Assembly: GCA_020630245.1 (NCBI GenBank)
Contig: JAHDBZ010000021.1
Location: 10,545 to 17,763, forward strand
DNA: 7,219 bases
Origin: Candidatus Altimarinota bacterium
Lineage (GTDB): Bacteria; Patescibacteriota; Gracilibacteria; UBA4473
Reading direction: 5' to 3'
Shown here: positions 1-6,051 of the stretch, in pieces
Layout of the letters: each line of letters begins with the position of its first letter
How positions within the stretch are numbered: position 1 is the stretch's first letter
Notes under the pieces: model-generated
Seen by the model: only the letters and a program-made list of their open reading frames with translations
Told to the model about the DNA's origin: nothing
Databases searched by the model: none
Made by a program: the position numbers and the translations under genes

Positions 1-185
1 AGACTGTCCTTGGTAAGTTCAATAAAGATCTGTCCACTGCTGTCAGATAACACACCTGTTTCGACAATTTTCCCGTCTTCTACAAAGACACTGGGAACCG
101 TTCGTAGACCTTCATCGGTCTGCGCCTGTCCGAAGATGGGGAATAAAACCCACAGTCCTAAAATCCAGTAAATTTGTTTTCGCAC
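1..185 (-). CDS. Secreted or envelope protein, N-terminal part only
   Basis: A reading frame open for 61 codons runs off the left edge of the window; only its N-terminus is here. It starts with GTG at 185-183. The first residues are basic (R2, K3), followed by a hydrophobic stretch at about 5-18 and a small-residue end (GQA at 19-21) before polar sequence beginning QTDEG. This is a good Sec signal peptide with likely cleavage after A21, so the product is probably exported. The mature part visible here (to residue 61) has alternating hydrophobic and polar residues suggestive of beta strands, but no motif I recognise. A TTG five codons upstream is in frame; GTG was preferred because it directly precedes the basic residues. 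No clear Shine-Dalgarno sequence is present. The gene is divergent from the exporter gene at 230. Function unknown. Confidence 0.7.
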   Translation of the reverse strand, partial: MRKQIYWILGLWVLFPIFGQAQTDEGLRTVPSVFVEDGKIVETGVLSDSSGQIFIELTKDS

Positions 186-229
186 GTGATTATTTTCCAA
201 TATTCTAGAACTGAATTCAAATTTATCGC
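186..229. promoter_or_regulatory. Divergent promoter spacer, weak boxes only
   Basis: These 44 AT-rich bases separate two divergent genes and must hold both start signals unless transcription enters from elsewhere. For the plus strand a weak pair is TTTCCA (194-199) and TCAAAT (217-222) with a 17-base spacer, the -10 ending 7 bases before the ATG at 230. Each box matches consensus at only 4 of 6 positions. For the minus strand TAGAAT (207-202) is a 5 of 6 match to a -10, but no -35 is visible upstream. No Shine-Dalgarno sequence precedes the ATG. The assignment is an inference. Confidence 0.3.
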
Positions 230-859
230 ATGACAGAATCTCTAATCCTAATCGGATCTCTTGCTATGATCCATTGTCTGGCAGTCATGAGTCCTGGCCC
301 AGATTTTGTCGTCGCCATTAAGAATTCTCTGCAATACTCTCGTCGGGCAGGAGTTTTGACGGCGCTAGGTTTTGCGGTCGGATGTATGGTGCATATTACG
401 TATTCAGTATTAGGCCTGGCATATTTGATCAATCAATCCGTGATGCTCTTCACGGCGATTAAAGTGCTGGGAGCTTTGTATCTCATTTATCTTGGGATCA
501 AGGCTTTACGCTCAAAGGTGACTCAGGCGCAGTTTTCTGCTACTAAGTCTGCAACTCAAATTTCTGGTTTTAAGGCTTTCCGAGAAGGTTTCATTACTAA
601 TGTTCTCAATCCAAAAGCAACGCTTTATTTTCTGAGTGTGTTCACCCTGGCGATTGGTCCAGAGACACCGCTTTGGGTTTTAACGTCTCTGACGATACTG
701 ATTTTTGTTATTACTTTTGTCTGGTTTAGCTTAGTGGCCGTTTGCATGACAACACCGGCGGTTCGTTCGATTTTTCTGCGTTTTTCGCAGTGGGTGGATC
801 GTACCCTTGGATCGGTTTTGGTGCTGCTTGGTCTAAAACTACTCACCACTACAAAATAA
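230..859 (+). CDS. LysE/RhtB family amino-acid exporter
   Basis: The 209-residue protein has the length and plan of the LysE/RhtB efflux family: small inner-membrane proteins that export amino acids or related small metabolites, driven by the membrane potential. The family signature MSPGPDF is at residues 20-26 and a second family motif, FREGF..NVLNPKA, is at 117-130. About six hydrophobic segments are visible (roughly 4-24, 41-65, 71-92, 130-143, 147-173 and 193-206), with a polar loop rich in K, T and S at 93-116. The substrate cannot be told from sequence; homoserine, threonine and lysine are family examples. The ATG at 230 gives the expected N-terminus and has no Shine-Dalgarno sequence. 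Enolase follows 42 bases downstream on the same strand, so the two may be cotranscribed. The stop is TAA. Confidence 0.88.
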   Translation: MTESLILIGSLAMIHCLAVMSPGPDFVVAIKNSLQYSRRAGVLTALGFAVGCMVHITYSVLGLAYLINQSVMLFTAIKVLGALYLIYLGIKALRSKVTQAQFSATKSATQISGFKAFREGFITNVLNPKATLYFLSVFTLAIGPETPLWVLTSLTILIFVITFVWFSLVAVCMTTPAVRSIFLRFSQWVDRTLGSVLVLLGLKLLTTTK

Positions 860-865
860 TTTTTT

Positions 866-900
866 ACTTCAAACTTCTTATTTCTAACTTCACACTTCCT
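866..900 (+). repeat. Five-unit 7-base tandem repeat before enolase
   Basis: Five head-to-tail heptamers with consensus ACTTCNN start at 866, 873, 880, 887 and 894 and end two bases before the enolase ATG. Four units carry exact ACTTC and the third (880) reads ATTTC. The repeat fills almost the whole 42-base spacer after the exporter gene. The plus strand is rich in pyrimidines, so it offers no Shine-Dalgarno sequence to enolase. Two other spacers in this window have similar short-period repeats. Confidence 0.8.
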
Positions 901-901
901 C

Positions 902-2131
902 ATGACTATCCAAAACGTACACGCTCGCCAAATCCTAGACTCTCGTGGTAATCCTACCATCGAGGTCGAACTCACTGATGGTATTCACACGGCGAGAGCT
1001 GCCGTCCCTAGTGGGGCATCGACTGGTTCACATGAAGCGCATGAACTGCGCGATGGCGACAAAAGTATTTACCACGGTAAATCCGTACAGCAAGCCGTCG
1101 ATAACGCGAACGGAGAACTCGCGGATCTCGTGATCGGAATGCGACCAGAGGAACAAGAAAAACTCGATCGCGCCATGATCGAACTCGATGGCACAGAGCA
1201 CAAATCTCGACTGGGAGCTAATGCCATCCTGGGGATTTCTCTGGCAGCGGCTCGTCTAGCAGCCATGCAACAGGGGATTCCTCTCTGGCAACACATTCAA
1301 AACCTTTATGGTTCAAAGGATGTTTCACTGCCACGCCCGATGATGAATATTATCAATGGGGGAGAACACGCGGATTCTGGTCTAGCGGTTCAAGAATTTA
1401 TGGTGTTTCCTAAATTTGATAATTTCAAGGACAATCTACGAGCTGGATCAGAGATCTTTCACGTACTCAAAAAACTCCTCAGCGAAAAAGGTCACGCCGT
1501 GGGAGTAGGAGATGAAGGCGGATTTGCGCCACATCTCTCAAAAGTCGAAGAAGCCCTCCAGGTTATCTGCGAAGCGGTCGAAGCAGCTGGATACAAGATG
1601 GGAGATCAAATCGAACTCGCGATGGATGCTGCCGCTTCAGAATTTTACAACGATGGAAAATACGAGATTGATGGAAAGCAGTTAACTTCTGATGAACTTA
1701 CCGACTACTACGTAGATCTCGCTAATCGTTTCCCAATTACCTCAATCGAAGATTCACATGATGAGGATGATTTTGCCGGGTTTAAAGCTCTCACAGAAAA
1801 GATCGGAGACACCGTGCAACTGGTCGGAGATGATCTTTTCGTCACCAACAAAGCACGACTCCAGCAGGGGATTGATCAGGGCGTTGCAAATTCAATTCTT
1901 ATTAAAGTAAATCAGATCGGTTCACTGACAGAGACTTTTGAAACTATGAAACTGGCAGAAGCGCATGGTTACACCACCGTGATCTCACATCGTTCTGGAG
2001 AGACCGAAGACCCATTCATTGCTGACCTGGCCGTTGGGACCAATGCTGGTCAGATTAAAACGGGCTCACTTTGTCGATCAGAACGAATCGGGAAATACAA
2101 TCAGCTCTTGCGGATTGGAGAACGGATGTAG
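902..2131 (+). CDS. eno: Enolase (phosphopyruvate hydratase)
   Basis: This enzyme interconverts 2-phosphoglycerate and phosphoenolpyruvate in glycolysis and gluconeogenesis, in the cytosol. Hallmarks are present in order: the mobile SGASTG loop at 37-42, GGEHAD at 153-158 with its catalytic-site His156, E165, GDEGGF at 203-208 with the general acid E205, the Mg ligands D242, E283 and D310, the general base K335, the HRS triad at 363-365 and K386 near the C-terminus. With 409 residues it is slightly shorter than the usual 420-435, mainly through a short tail after LLRIGE. An oddity is SIEDSHDEDDF at 281-291: the residue after E-D is usually Gly or Pro, and the final Phe is usually Trp. The start is fixed by the standard N-terminus (IQNVHARQILDSRGNP). 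There is no Shine-Dalgarno sequence; a tandem repeat occupies the leader. It probably shares a transcript with the upstream exporter. The stop is TAG. Confidence 0.97.
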   Translation: MTIQNVHARQILDSRGNPTIEVELTDGIHTARAAVPSGASTGSHEAHELRDGDKSIYHGKSVQQAVDNANGELADLVIGMRPEEQEKLDRAMIELDGTEHKSRLGANAILGISLAAARLAAMQQGIPLWQHIQNLYGSKDVSLPRPMMNIINGGEHADSGLAVQEFMVFPKFDNFKDNLRAGSEIFHVLKKLLSEKGHAVGVGDEGGFAPHLSKVEEALQVICEAVEAAGYKMGDQIELAMDAAASEFYNDGKYEIDGKQLTSDELTDYYVDLANRFPITSIEDSHDEDDFAGFKALTEKIGDTVQLVGDDLFVTNKARLQQGIDQGVANSILIKVNQIGSLTETFETMKLAEAHGYTTVISHRSGETEDPFIADLAVGTNAGQIKTGSLCRSERIGKYNQLLRIGERM

Positions 2132-2160
2132 TTGACTTTTCGTTTCAAGGTTTTTATACA
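2132..2160 (+). promoter_or_regulatory. Promoter of the unknown gene at 2168
   Basis: TTGACT (2132-2137, 5 of 6 to the -35 consensus) and TATACA (2155-2160, 4 of 6 to the -10) are separated by exactly 17 bases. The -10 ends 7 bases before the ATG at 2168, so transcription should begin at or next to the start codon and give a leaderless mRNA. The TTG of the -35 box is also the first in-frame start-like codon of the gene, directly after the enolase stop, and could be mistaken for its start. Confidence 0.6.
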
Positions 2161-2167
2161 GGGTGTA

Positions 2168-2953
2168 ATGCCCGAGCAAAATAATGAGCCGATTTGTTTA
2201 AGTTCTTATCGTTTGGAGAAAGAAGATCGCGACTGTGAAGCGGTGATTCAATGTTTGTCTGGAGCGAGAACTTACGTCTCTATGGCCCTTTCAAACCAGA
2301 GTCGGCCAGAGAATAAGACACTCGTGCCTCACACTGGTTTTGTATATTCGCCTAGAGCGTTAATGAATTTTGAATCGTCGGTGCGCAATAACAAAATTTT
2401 GGCCAATTTCCTGCATATGGTTGTCTACACTGATGAGCCGATAGGATCAGATAATCAAGAAATTGTATTGGCCGCCTTAGAGCAATTATCAGAAAGCTTT
2501 CGGATAGGAAATTCTGACATCACAAGAGGTATATTGGAAATCTTGTCTCGTTTTCCCGCTCAAAATCAAAAACAGTTACTGATCTATAATGAATCGACTC
2601 GTAATGCGTGTTGGCAAACTTGGGTTTCAGATGGTGAGCTTTTGCTGTCAAATGGTGATGGCACTCTCAATTATTTTCAAGAGTTGGCGATCCACTATCA
2701 AGTTTGGAAAAATTCAAAAGCGCGAGAGATTACTTTGGACAATAAAAATGCGGAGTGTTATCGTTTGTTAGATTCCGTCTACCAAGATCAGCTGCGAGAG
2801 TTGTTTGCTTTTTTTCGGTCTTATCTGAGCGTAAATAGTATTTATGCTTTGATGGACTTGTCCCATGTTTCTGGTGCTCTGCAACTATCTAAGACCATGG
2901 CGCCGAACCCAGAGCTAGATTCTATAGTTGATTTCACGAATCAGCCGCTTTAG
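2168..2953 (+). CDS. Protein of unknown function, 261 residues
   Basis: I do not recognise this protein. It looks soluble and mostly helical, with no signal peptide or membrane segment. The N-terminal 30 residues are polar and charged. A middle region at about 85-145 has amphipathic helical character, and the C-terminal third has many aromatic residues. Four cysteines are scattered (residues 10, 22, 29 and about 148) without a metal-binding spacing. I chose ATG 2168 over the in-frame TTG at 2132 because that TTG belongs to a good -35 box. Leucine codons are often TTG or TTA here, against CTC in enolase, so expression level or ancestry may differ from its neighbour. The gene ends by interleaving its TAG stop with the stop of an opposing gene. 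A tandem role with that gene is possible but unsupported. Confidence 0.7.
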   Translation: MPEQNNEPICLSSYRLEKEDRDCEAVIQCLSGARTYVSMALSNQSRPENKTLVPHTGFVYSPRALMNFESSVRNNKILANFLHMVVYTDEPIGSDNQEIVLAALEQLSESFRIGNSDITRGILEILSRFPAQNQKQLLIYNESTRNACWQTWVSDGELLLSNGDGTLNYFQELAIHYQVWKNSKAREITLDNKNAECYRLLDSVYQDQLRELFAFFRSYLSVNSIYALMDLSHVSGALQLSKTMAPNPELDSIVDFTNQPL

Positions 2954-3354
2954 TCTTGTCTCCCAAAGTTTTTATCGAGGACGGCTTCTAGCCAGCCTTT
3001 TTCAAAATGGGCTAGCTGATCTCTTGCAAAAAAGATGCAGTAAATTTTTCCCAACAAGTAAGGCAGCCCTTCAAATAGAGCATGTGGGATTAAGGTGAAG
3101 ATTGTATATCGGTTTGGATTGAAAATATCGTTATGAATTTCATACATTTTTCCGTGCCTAGTGGCGTGTAAATGAAAGATGTTTTCTCGAGTTCGGTAGT
3201 TGGTCTCATAGCGATTAGCCGGATGTCTGGTCGCGTCGAGGTGTGGGGCAATGATTTTAAAATCTTCTGGTGAGAGTTCTAGAAACCGTCGATAACAGCG
3301 ACGTTCACTGATTTTGTGTTTTTCGGCAAAGGCCCAGATTTCTTTTCGGTTCAT
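2950..3354 (-). CDS. Small protein of unknown function, 134 residues
   Basis: I do not recognise this protein. The first 30 residues (WAFAEKHKISERRCYRRFLE at 7-26) are basic and helical, with spacing that loosely recalls a helix-turn-helix, though no family match is evident. Residues 55-80 are rich in His, Asn, Arg and Tyr. Residues 83-110 are hydrophobic (YTIFTLIPHALFEGLPYLLG and onward), long enough for one membrane segment or a buried core helix. The C-terminus is charged. The gene converges on the one ending at 2953: its TAA (plus-strand 2950-2952) overlaps that gene's TAG (2951-2953), so no terminator fits between them. The upstream spacer lacks a Shine-Dalgarno sequence. The reading frame is plausible but short, and no function is proposed. 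Confidence 0.6.
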   Translation of the reverse strand: MNRKEIWAFAEKHKISERRCYRRFLELSPEDFKIIAPHLDATRHPANRYETNYRTRENIFHLHATRHGKMYEIHNDIFNPNRYTIFTLIPHALFEGLPYLLGKIYCIFFARDQLAHFEKGWLEAVLDKNFGRQD

Positions 3355-3361
3355 TGATTAA

Positions 3362-3367
3362 ATACTA
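3362..3367 (-). promoter_or_regulatory. Weak -10 box for the minus gene at 3354
   Basis: On the minus strand TAGTAT (3367 to 3362) matches the -10 consensus at 4 of 6 positions and ends 7 bases before the ATG at 3354. This is the same geometry as the leaderless promoters elsewhere in the window. No convincing -35 box lies at the right distance, so support comes mainly from position. Confidence 0.3.
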
Positions 3368-3441
3368 ACACATTTACAAAGTTTGAGCCTGCCTGGAATC
3401 GAATTTTTATAAACGAATCAACTCTGGGCAAGTCAGAGAGT

Positions 3442-3469
3442 TCGACATTGAAAATTAATTATTTATTAT
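3442..3469 (+). promoter_or_regulatory. Promoter of the membrane-protein gene at 3477
   Basis: TCGACA (3442-3447, 5 of 6) and TATTAT (3464-3469, 5 of 6) are 16 bases apart. The -10 ends 7 bases before the ATG at 3477, predicting a leaderless transcript. The AGGA at 3471-3474 sits only two bases from the ATG, too close for a normal ribosome binding site. An imperfect inverted repeat (3420-3425 with 3437-3442) touches the -35 and could be an operator, which is speculative. Confidence 0.6.
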
Positions 3470-3476
3470 CAGGACC

Positions 3477-3941
3477 ATGAGCAAGAAAAAAGAAATCAAC
3501 GCCGACGACATCAAAAATACAATTCCCGAAAAAGATCTGGCGCCGCAGGTAATCCGGCCGATGCAAAAGGTCATTAAGAACTATGATTTCAAATTTAAAC
3601 TCGGCTTCTCATTCGGCTTCTTTGGGTTTCTGATCTCACCGATCATTTTGTTTCAGAGTGTGCTGTTGTTCTTATTCCTCTTAACCAGTAATCCAGGAAC
3701 AGAAGATTCACCGATGGTATTGGCTGAAGGCTCATTTTTGTGGATGACAGTGCGGATGCTCTTCTTCTCGGTATTGCTCTTCATCGTGGTAAACCTCTTT
3801 ATTTCAGTACTGGGGATTTTGTTCGATAAACGACGGCTGTTTGCCTTCATTTCTTTGATTATTACTACTATTAGTTTGGTCTTTATTTTCCTCGGACCAA
3901 AACTTGGAAAGGTTAATATGGGTGTTTTGGGGATATTTTAG
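3477..3941 (+). CDS. Three-helix membrane protein of unknown function
   Basis: The 154-residue protein has a polar, lysine-rich N-terminal tail of about 40 residues (MSKKKEINADD and onward) with no signal-peptide shape. Three strongly hydrophobic segments follow at about 42-72, 88-115 and 121-140. The loop after the first is acidic (residues 71-85) and the one after the second is basic (DKRR at 117-120). By the positive-inside rule the N-tail and the basic loop would be cytoplasmic and the acidic loop outside. I see no enzyme motif and cannot assign a family. The gene has its own predicted promoter, reads toward galU and ends with TAG just before a tandem repeat. Small membrane proteins with few homologues are common in CPR genomes; that is context and not evidence of function. 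Confidence 0.72.
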   Translation: MSKKKEINADDIKNTIPEKDLAPQVIRPMQKVIKNYDFKFKLGFSFGFFGFLISPIILFQSVLLFLFLLTSNPGTEDSPMVLAEGSFLWMTVRMLFFSVLLFIVVNLFISVLGILFDKRRLFAFISLIITTISLVFIFLGPKLGKVNMGVLGIF

Positions 3942-3973
3942 TTTGCTAATCTGCTAATTTGCTAGTTTGCTAA
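3942..3973 (+). repeat. Four-unit 8-base tandem repeat before galU
   Basis: Four head-to-tail octamers with consensus TTTGCTAA start at 3942, 3950, 3958 and 3966. The second unit has one change (TCTGCTAA) and the third has one (TTTGCTAG). The array begins directly after the TAG stop of the membrane-protein gene. Its 8-base period is not a multiple of three, so it is not decayed coding sequence. Confidence 0.85.
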
Positions 3974-3990
3974 TGTATTGGCAATGGGAA

Positions 3991-4006
3991 AGGCAGCTTT
4001 TTTTTT
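3991..4006 (+). terminator. T-tract, possible weak terminator before galU
   Basis: Nine consecutive T (3998-4006) follow a short A/G-rich stretch. The only adjacent hairpin is a 4-bp stem, AAAG with CTTT around GCAG, which is weak for an intrinsic terminator. It might end the transcript from 3477, since galU appears to have its own promoter overlapping the end of the T-tract. Confidence 0.25.
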
Positions 4007-4034
4007 GATGGATGCAAGGTTGAGCTTTTACAAT
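4005..4034 (+). promoter_or_regulatory. Promoter of galU
   Basis: TTGATG (4005-4010, 4 of 6) and TACAAT (4029-4034, 5 of 6) are separated by 18 bases. The -10 ends 8 bases before the ATG at 4043, so the mRNA should be leaderless or nearly so. The in-frame GTG at 4040 lies too close to the -10 to be transcribed as a start, which favours the ATG. Confidence 0.55.
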
Positions 4035-4042
4035 TAACAGTG

Positions 4043-4930
4043 ATGAAGAAAATTACGAAAGCCATACTGCCTGTTGCCGGATTTGGGACGCGATTTTTAC
4101 CCGCGACTAAAGCTCAACCAAAAGAAATGCTGCCGATTTTCGATACGCCAGCGATTCAGCATATCGTCGAAGAAGCCGTAGCGGCTGGGATCGAAGATAT
4201 TATTATTGTGACGGGGAGAGGGAAACGAGCCATTGAGGATCACTTCGATGCTAATTTTGAACTCGAAGCGGCACTGGAAGCCAAAGGAAAGCTCGACAAA
4301 CTCGAACTCGTGCATGAGATCTCAAATCTCGCTAATTTTATCTATGTGCGTCAGCCCAAACCGCTCGGAGATGGACATGCTCTGCTTTGTGCGGCCAGTC
4401 TTATCGAGCCAGACGAGTCAGTGGTAGTGCTTTTCGGTGATGACATCGTGGACAATCACGCCGGGCCCAATGCCGTACAACAACTGCTGCAGGTGCATGA
4501 TGAAACTGGTGGGAAGTCTGTGATTATGCTTGAGGAAGTCGCTGAAGACATGGTCGACCAATACGGGATCGTTGATTATGACGCCAAGGGCGTCCATCAC
4601 GGACAGATCAAAAGTTTTGTAGAAAAGCCCTCACCAGGAGAAGCGCCTTCTAATCTTGGAGTGGTCGGGAAATACATTATCACCCCTGAGATGTGGGGAT
4701 ATCTGAAAAACACCAAACCTGGAAAAGACGGAGAAATTCGCCTCGGGAATGCCTTTACTGATTGCCTCGAAGCGGGCGGGGAAGTCTACGGACGAGTGCT
4801 TAGCGGTGAACGATTCGATACGGGTGATAAACTCGGGTTTCTGCGAGCCACGCTGCACTACGCTCTAAAGTCTGAAAGCCATCAGGCTAAGGAAACACTG
4901 CAAAAATTTATCGAAGCAAAATTTGATTAA
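4043..4930 (+). CDS. galU: UTP-glucose-1-phosphate uridylyltransferase
   Basis: This enzyme makes UDP-glucose and pyrophosphate from UTP and glucose 1-phosphate, a cytosolic step that feeds cell-envelope glycans and galactose metabolism. The 295 residues match bacterial GalU length. The nucleotide-binding signature PVAGFGTRFLPATKA..KEMLP spans 10-31, a glycine-rich PLGDGHAL segment is at 107-114, the metal-site FGDD is at 131-134, VEKP at 193-196 (with the conserved active-site lysine K195) and GERFDTGDKLGF at 255-266. Two changes from the common pattern stand out: PLGDGHA instead of PLGLGHA, and EIRLGNAFTD (231-240) where EIQLTDAI is usual. The overall signature still points to GalU and not RfbA/RmlA, since both the ATKAxPKEMLP block and the RFDTGDK block are present. 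The start is set at the second of two adjacent codons (GTG at 4040, ATG at 4043) because of promoter spacing. The stop is TAA. Confidence 0.95.
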   Translation: MKKITKAILPVAGFGTRFLPATKAQPKEMLPIFDTPAIQHIVEEAVAAGIEDIIIVTGRGKRAIEDHFDANFELEAALEAKGKLDKLELVHEISNLANFIYVRQPKPLGDGHALLCAASLIEPDESVVVLFGDDIVDNHAGPNAVQQLLQVHDETGGKSVIMLEEVAEDMVDQYGIVDYDAKGVHHGQIKSFVEKPSPGEAPSNLGVVGKYIITPEMWGYLKNTKPGKDGEIRLGNAFTDCLEAGGEVYGRVLSGERFDTGDKLGFLRATLHYALKSESHQAKETLQKFIEAKFD

Positions 4931-5027
4931 TCGGTAACCTAGATCACCGAAATAAACTCAAATTTCTAGCCAAATCTGTCACTGTTTCTCATAATGTGCG
5001 TGTGACCTAATGAAGCGGCTATAACCC

Positions 5028-5056
5028 TTGAAAAAAACGACAAAATCTGCTACAAT
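5028..5056 (+). promoter_or_regulatory. Strong extended -10 promoter of TPR-trxA operon
   Basis: TTGAAA (5028-5033, 5 of 6) and TACAAT (5051-5056, 5 of 6) are separated by 17 bases, and TGC at 5048-5050 supplies the extended -10 TG motif. This is the best sigma70-type promoter in the window. Transcription should begin near 5063, leaving a leader of about 21 bases. That leader has no Shine-Dalgarno sequence and contains two CACTA heptads at 5064 and 5071. Confidence 0.7.
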
Positions 5057-5084
5057 CATCAGTCACTAACCACTACGTCAAACC

Positions 5085-5687
5085 ATGCTGAACAAATACG
5101 ACGAATCAATCATCGCTCTCTTGCAAGAATCTGAAGCACTCAAGCTTCAGGGACAGCCCAAAAAAGCGATTGCGTTGCTACAGAAGATCTTGGTCACGGA
5201 ACCGCAGTGTACCGAGGCCTATGAAGAGCTCGGTGATAATTATCTAAGTCTGCGTGACACAGTAAAAGCGGAAAAAGCTCTGAATCAAGCGCTTAAAATT
5301 TCACCAAAATCTTCTAACGCTCATTATCTAATGGGTTTTATGCATTCGATTCGTGAAAATTGGTCTCAGTCGGTTCGAGAACTCGAGACGGCCGATAGTA
5401 TCTCTCCAAATCATCCGGAGATCCTGCGTTGTCTTGGTTGGGCATTTTACAATGCCAATCGTCGTGGTCAGGGGATTTCGCTCCTGGAGCGGTCTCATAA
5501 CCTCAATCCGATCGATCCCAATATTCTTTGTGATCTCGGTGTGTGCTATATGAATTCTCTACAGCACGCGAAAGCGCGACAGTCTTTTGAATCAGCTCTG
5601 AAGCTAGATCCAAATTCAGAACAGGCCAAAGAATGCCTCGAAGTCCTTAAATCTTTTGAATCTTCTCTCACCGAAGACAGTAATTAA
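5085..5687 (+). CDS. Tetratricopeptide-repeat protein
   Basis: The 200-residue protein is built almost wholly from TPR units, the 34-residue helix-turn-helix repeats that form a groove for protein partners. Units can be read at about 9-42, 43-76, 77-110, 111-144 and 145-178. Typical landmarks are A..LLQKILVTEP (28-40), AYEELGDNYLSL (45-56), A...A..ISP (ending near 74) and ALKLDPNSEQA (170-180). There is no signal peptide or membrane segment, so it should be cytosolic. The C-terminus is polar (SSLTEDSN). It lies 14 bases upstream of thioredoxin, behind a strong promoter, and the two are probably cotranscribed. TPR proteins serve as scaffolds, and the partner cannot be inferred here. The ATG has no Shine-Dalgarno sequence. 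The stop is TAA. Confidence 0.88.
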   Translation: MLNKYDESIIALLQESEALKLQGQPKKAIALLQKILVTEPQCTEAYEELGDNYLSLRDTVKAEKALNQALKISPKSSNAHYLMGFMHSIRENWSQSVRELETADSISPNHPEILRCLGWAFYNANRRGQGISLLERSHNLNPIDPNILCDLGVCYMNSLQHAKARQSFESALKLDPNSEQAKECLEVLKSFESSLTEDSN

Positions 5688-5701
5688 TTTTTATTTTTAT
5701 C

Positions 5702-6019
5702 ATGGCTCAATCTATCACCCATACCGAATTCGAAAAACTAGTTCTTAATGTTGACGACGTAGTCCTTATCGACTTCTGGGCCCCTTGGTGCGGTCCATGT
5801 CAGGCGCTAACGCCAGTGATCGACGAATTAGCCGAAGAGGTACCAGAAGGTGCCAAAGTTTATAAAGTAAATGTCGATGAAGAGATCGAGATTGCCTCTC
5901 AGTACGGAATCATGTCGATACCAGCCCTTAAAGTTTTCAAGGGAGGTGAAATCGTAGACGAGGCCGTTGGCATCAAGCCAAAAGAAGCGCTCCTCGAGAT
6001 GATCGAGAGTCATATGTAG
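5702..6019 (+). CDS. trxA: Thioredoxin
   Basis: This is a cytosolic thiol-disulfide reductant that keeps protein cysteines reduced, and it is normally recharged by thioredoxin reductase, which is not in this window. At 105 residues it has the classic single-domain length. The active site WCGPC is at 29-33 in the context FWAPWCGPCQ, with the buried acidic D24, and the cis-proline P74 sits in SIPAL. The residue after the active site is Gln, where Lys or Arg is common. There is no signal peptide, so it does not act directly on exported proteins. It follows the TPR gene by 14 bases. The leader before the ATG is nearly all A and T with no Shine-Dalgarno sequence, so translation may rely on coupling or on low structure. 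The stop is TAG. Confidence 0.96.
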   Translation: MAQSITHTEFEKLVLNVDDVVLIDFWAPWCGPCQALTPVIDELAEEVPEGAKVYKVNVDEEIEIASQYGIMSIPALKVFKGGEIVDEAVGIKPKEALLEMIESHM

Positions 6020-6023
6020 GCGG

Positions 6024-6051
6024 TGAATGGTTTATGGTAAATAGTTGATGG
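6024..6051 (+). repeat. Four-unit 7-base tandem repeat before SLH gene
   Basis: Four heptamers with consensus TNNATGG start at 6024, 6031, 6038 and 6045; the third reads ATAG where the others read ATGG. The array sits between the thioredoxin stop and the SLH gene. The first six bases of its last unit, TTGATG, form the -35 box of the next gene's promoter. Confidence 0.75.

Noticed and set aside
625..975. Minus-strand open frame of 116 codons across the exporter and enolase genes.
   Set aside because: It is antisense to two well-supported genes and its product is low-complexity, with basic and serine-rich stretches typical of a shadow frame.
2168..3354. Toxin-antitoxin or defence pair.
   Set aside because: The genes are convergent and not cotranscribed, and neither protein shows a toxin, nuclease or antitoxin motif.
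4931..4950. Hairpin TCGGT...ACCGA just after the galU stop as a terminator.
   Set aside because: The stem is only 5 bp with a 10-base loop, and no T-tract follows.
4978..5006. Inverted repeat GTCAC...GTGAC in the spacer before the TPR gene.
   Set aside because: Five base pairs across a 19-base loop is expected by chance and has no supporting context.
4931..5084. Small RNA or riboswitch in the longest spacer.
   Set aside because: Apart from the promoter at 5028-5056 I see no stable structure or known motif, and the predicted leader is only about 21 bases.
866..6051. CRISPR-like array formed by the spacer repeats.
   Set aside because: The units are 7-8 bases long with no unique spacers between them, differ at each locus, and no cas gene is present.
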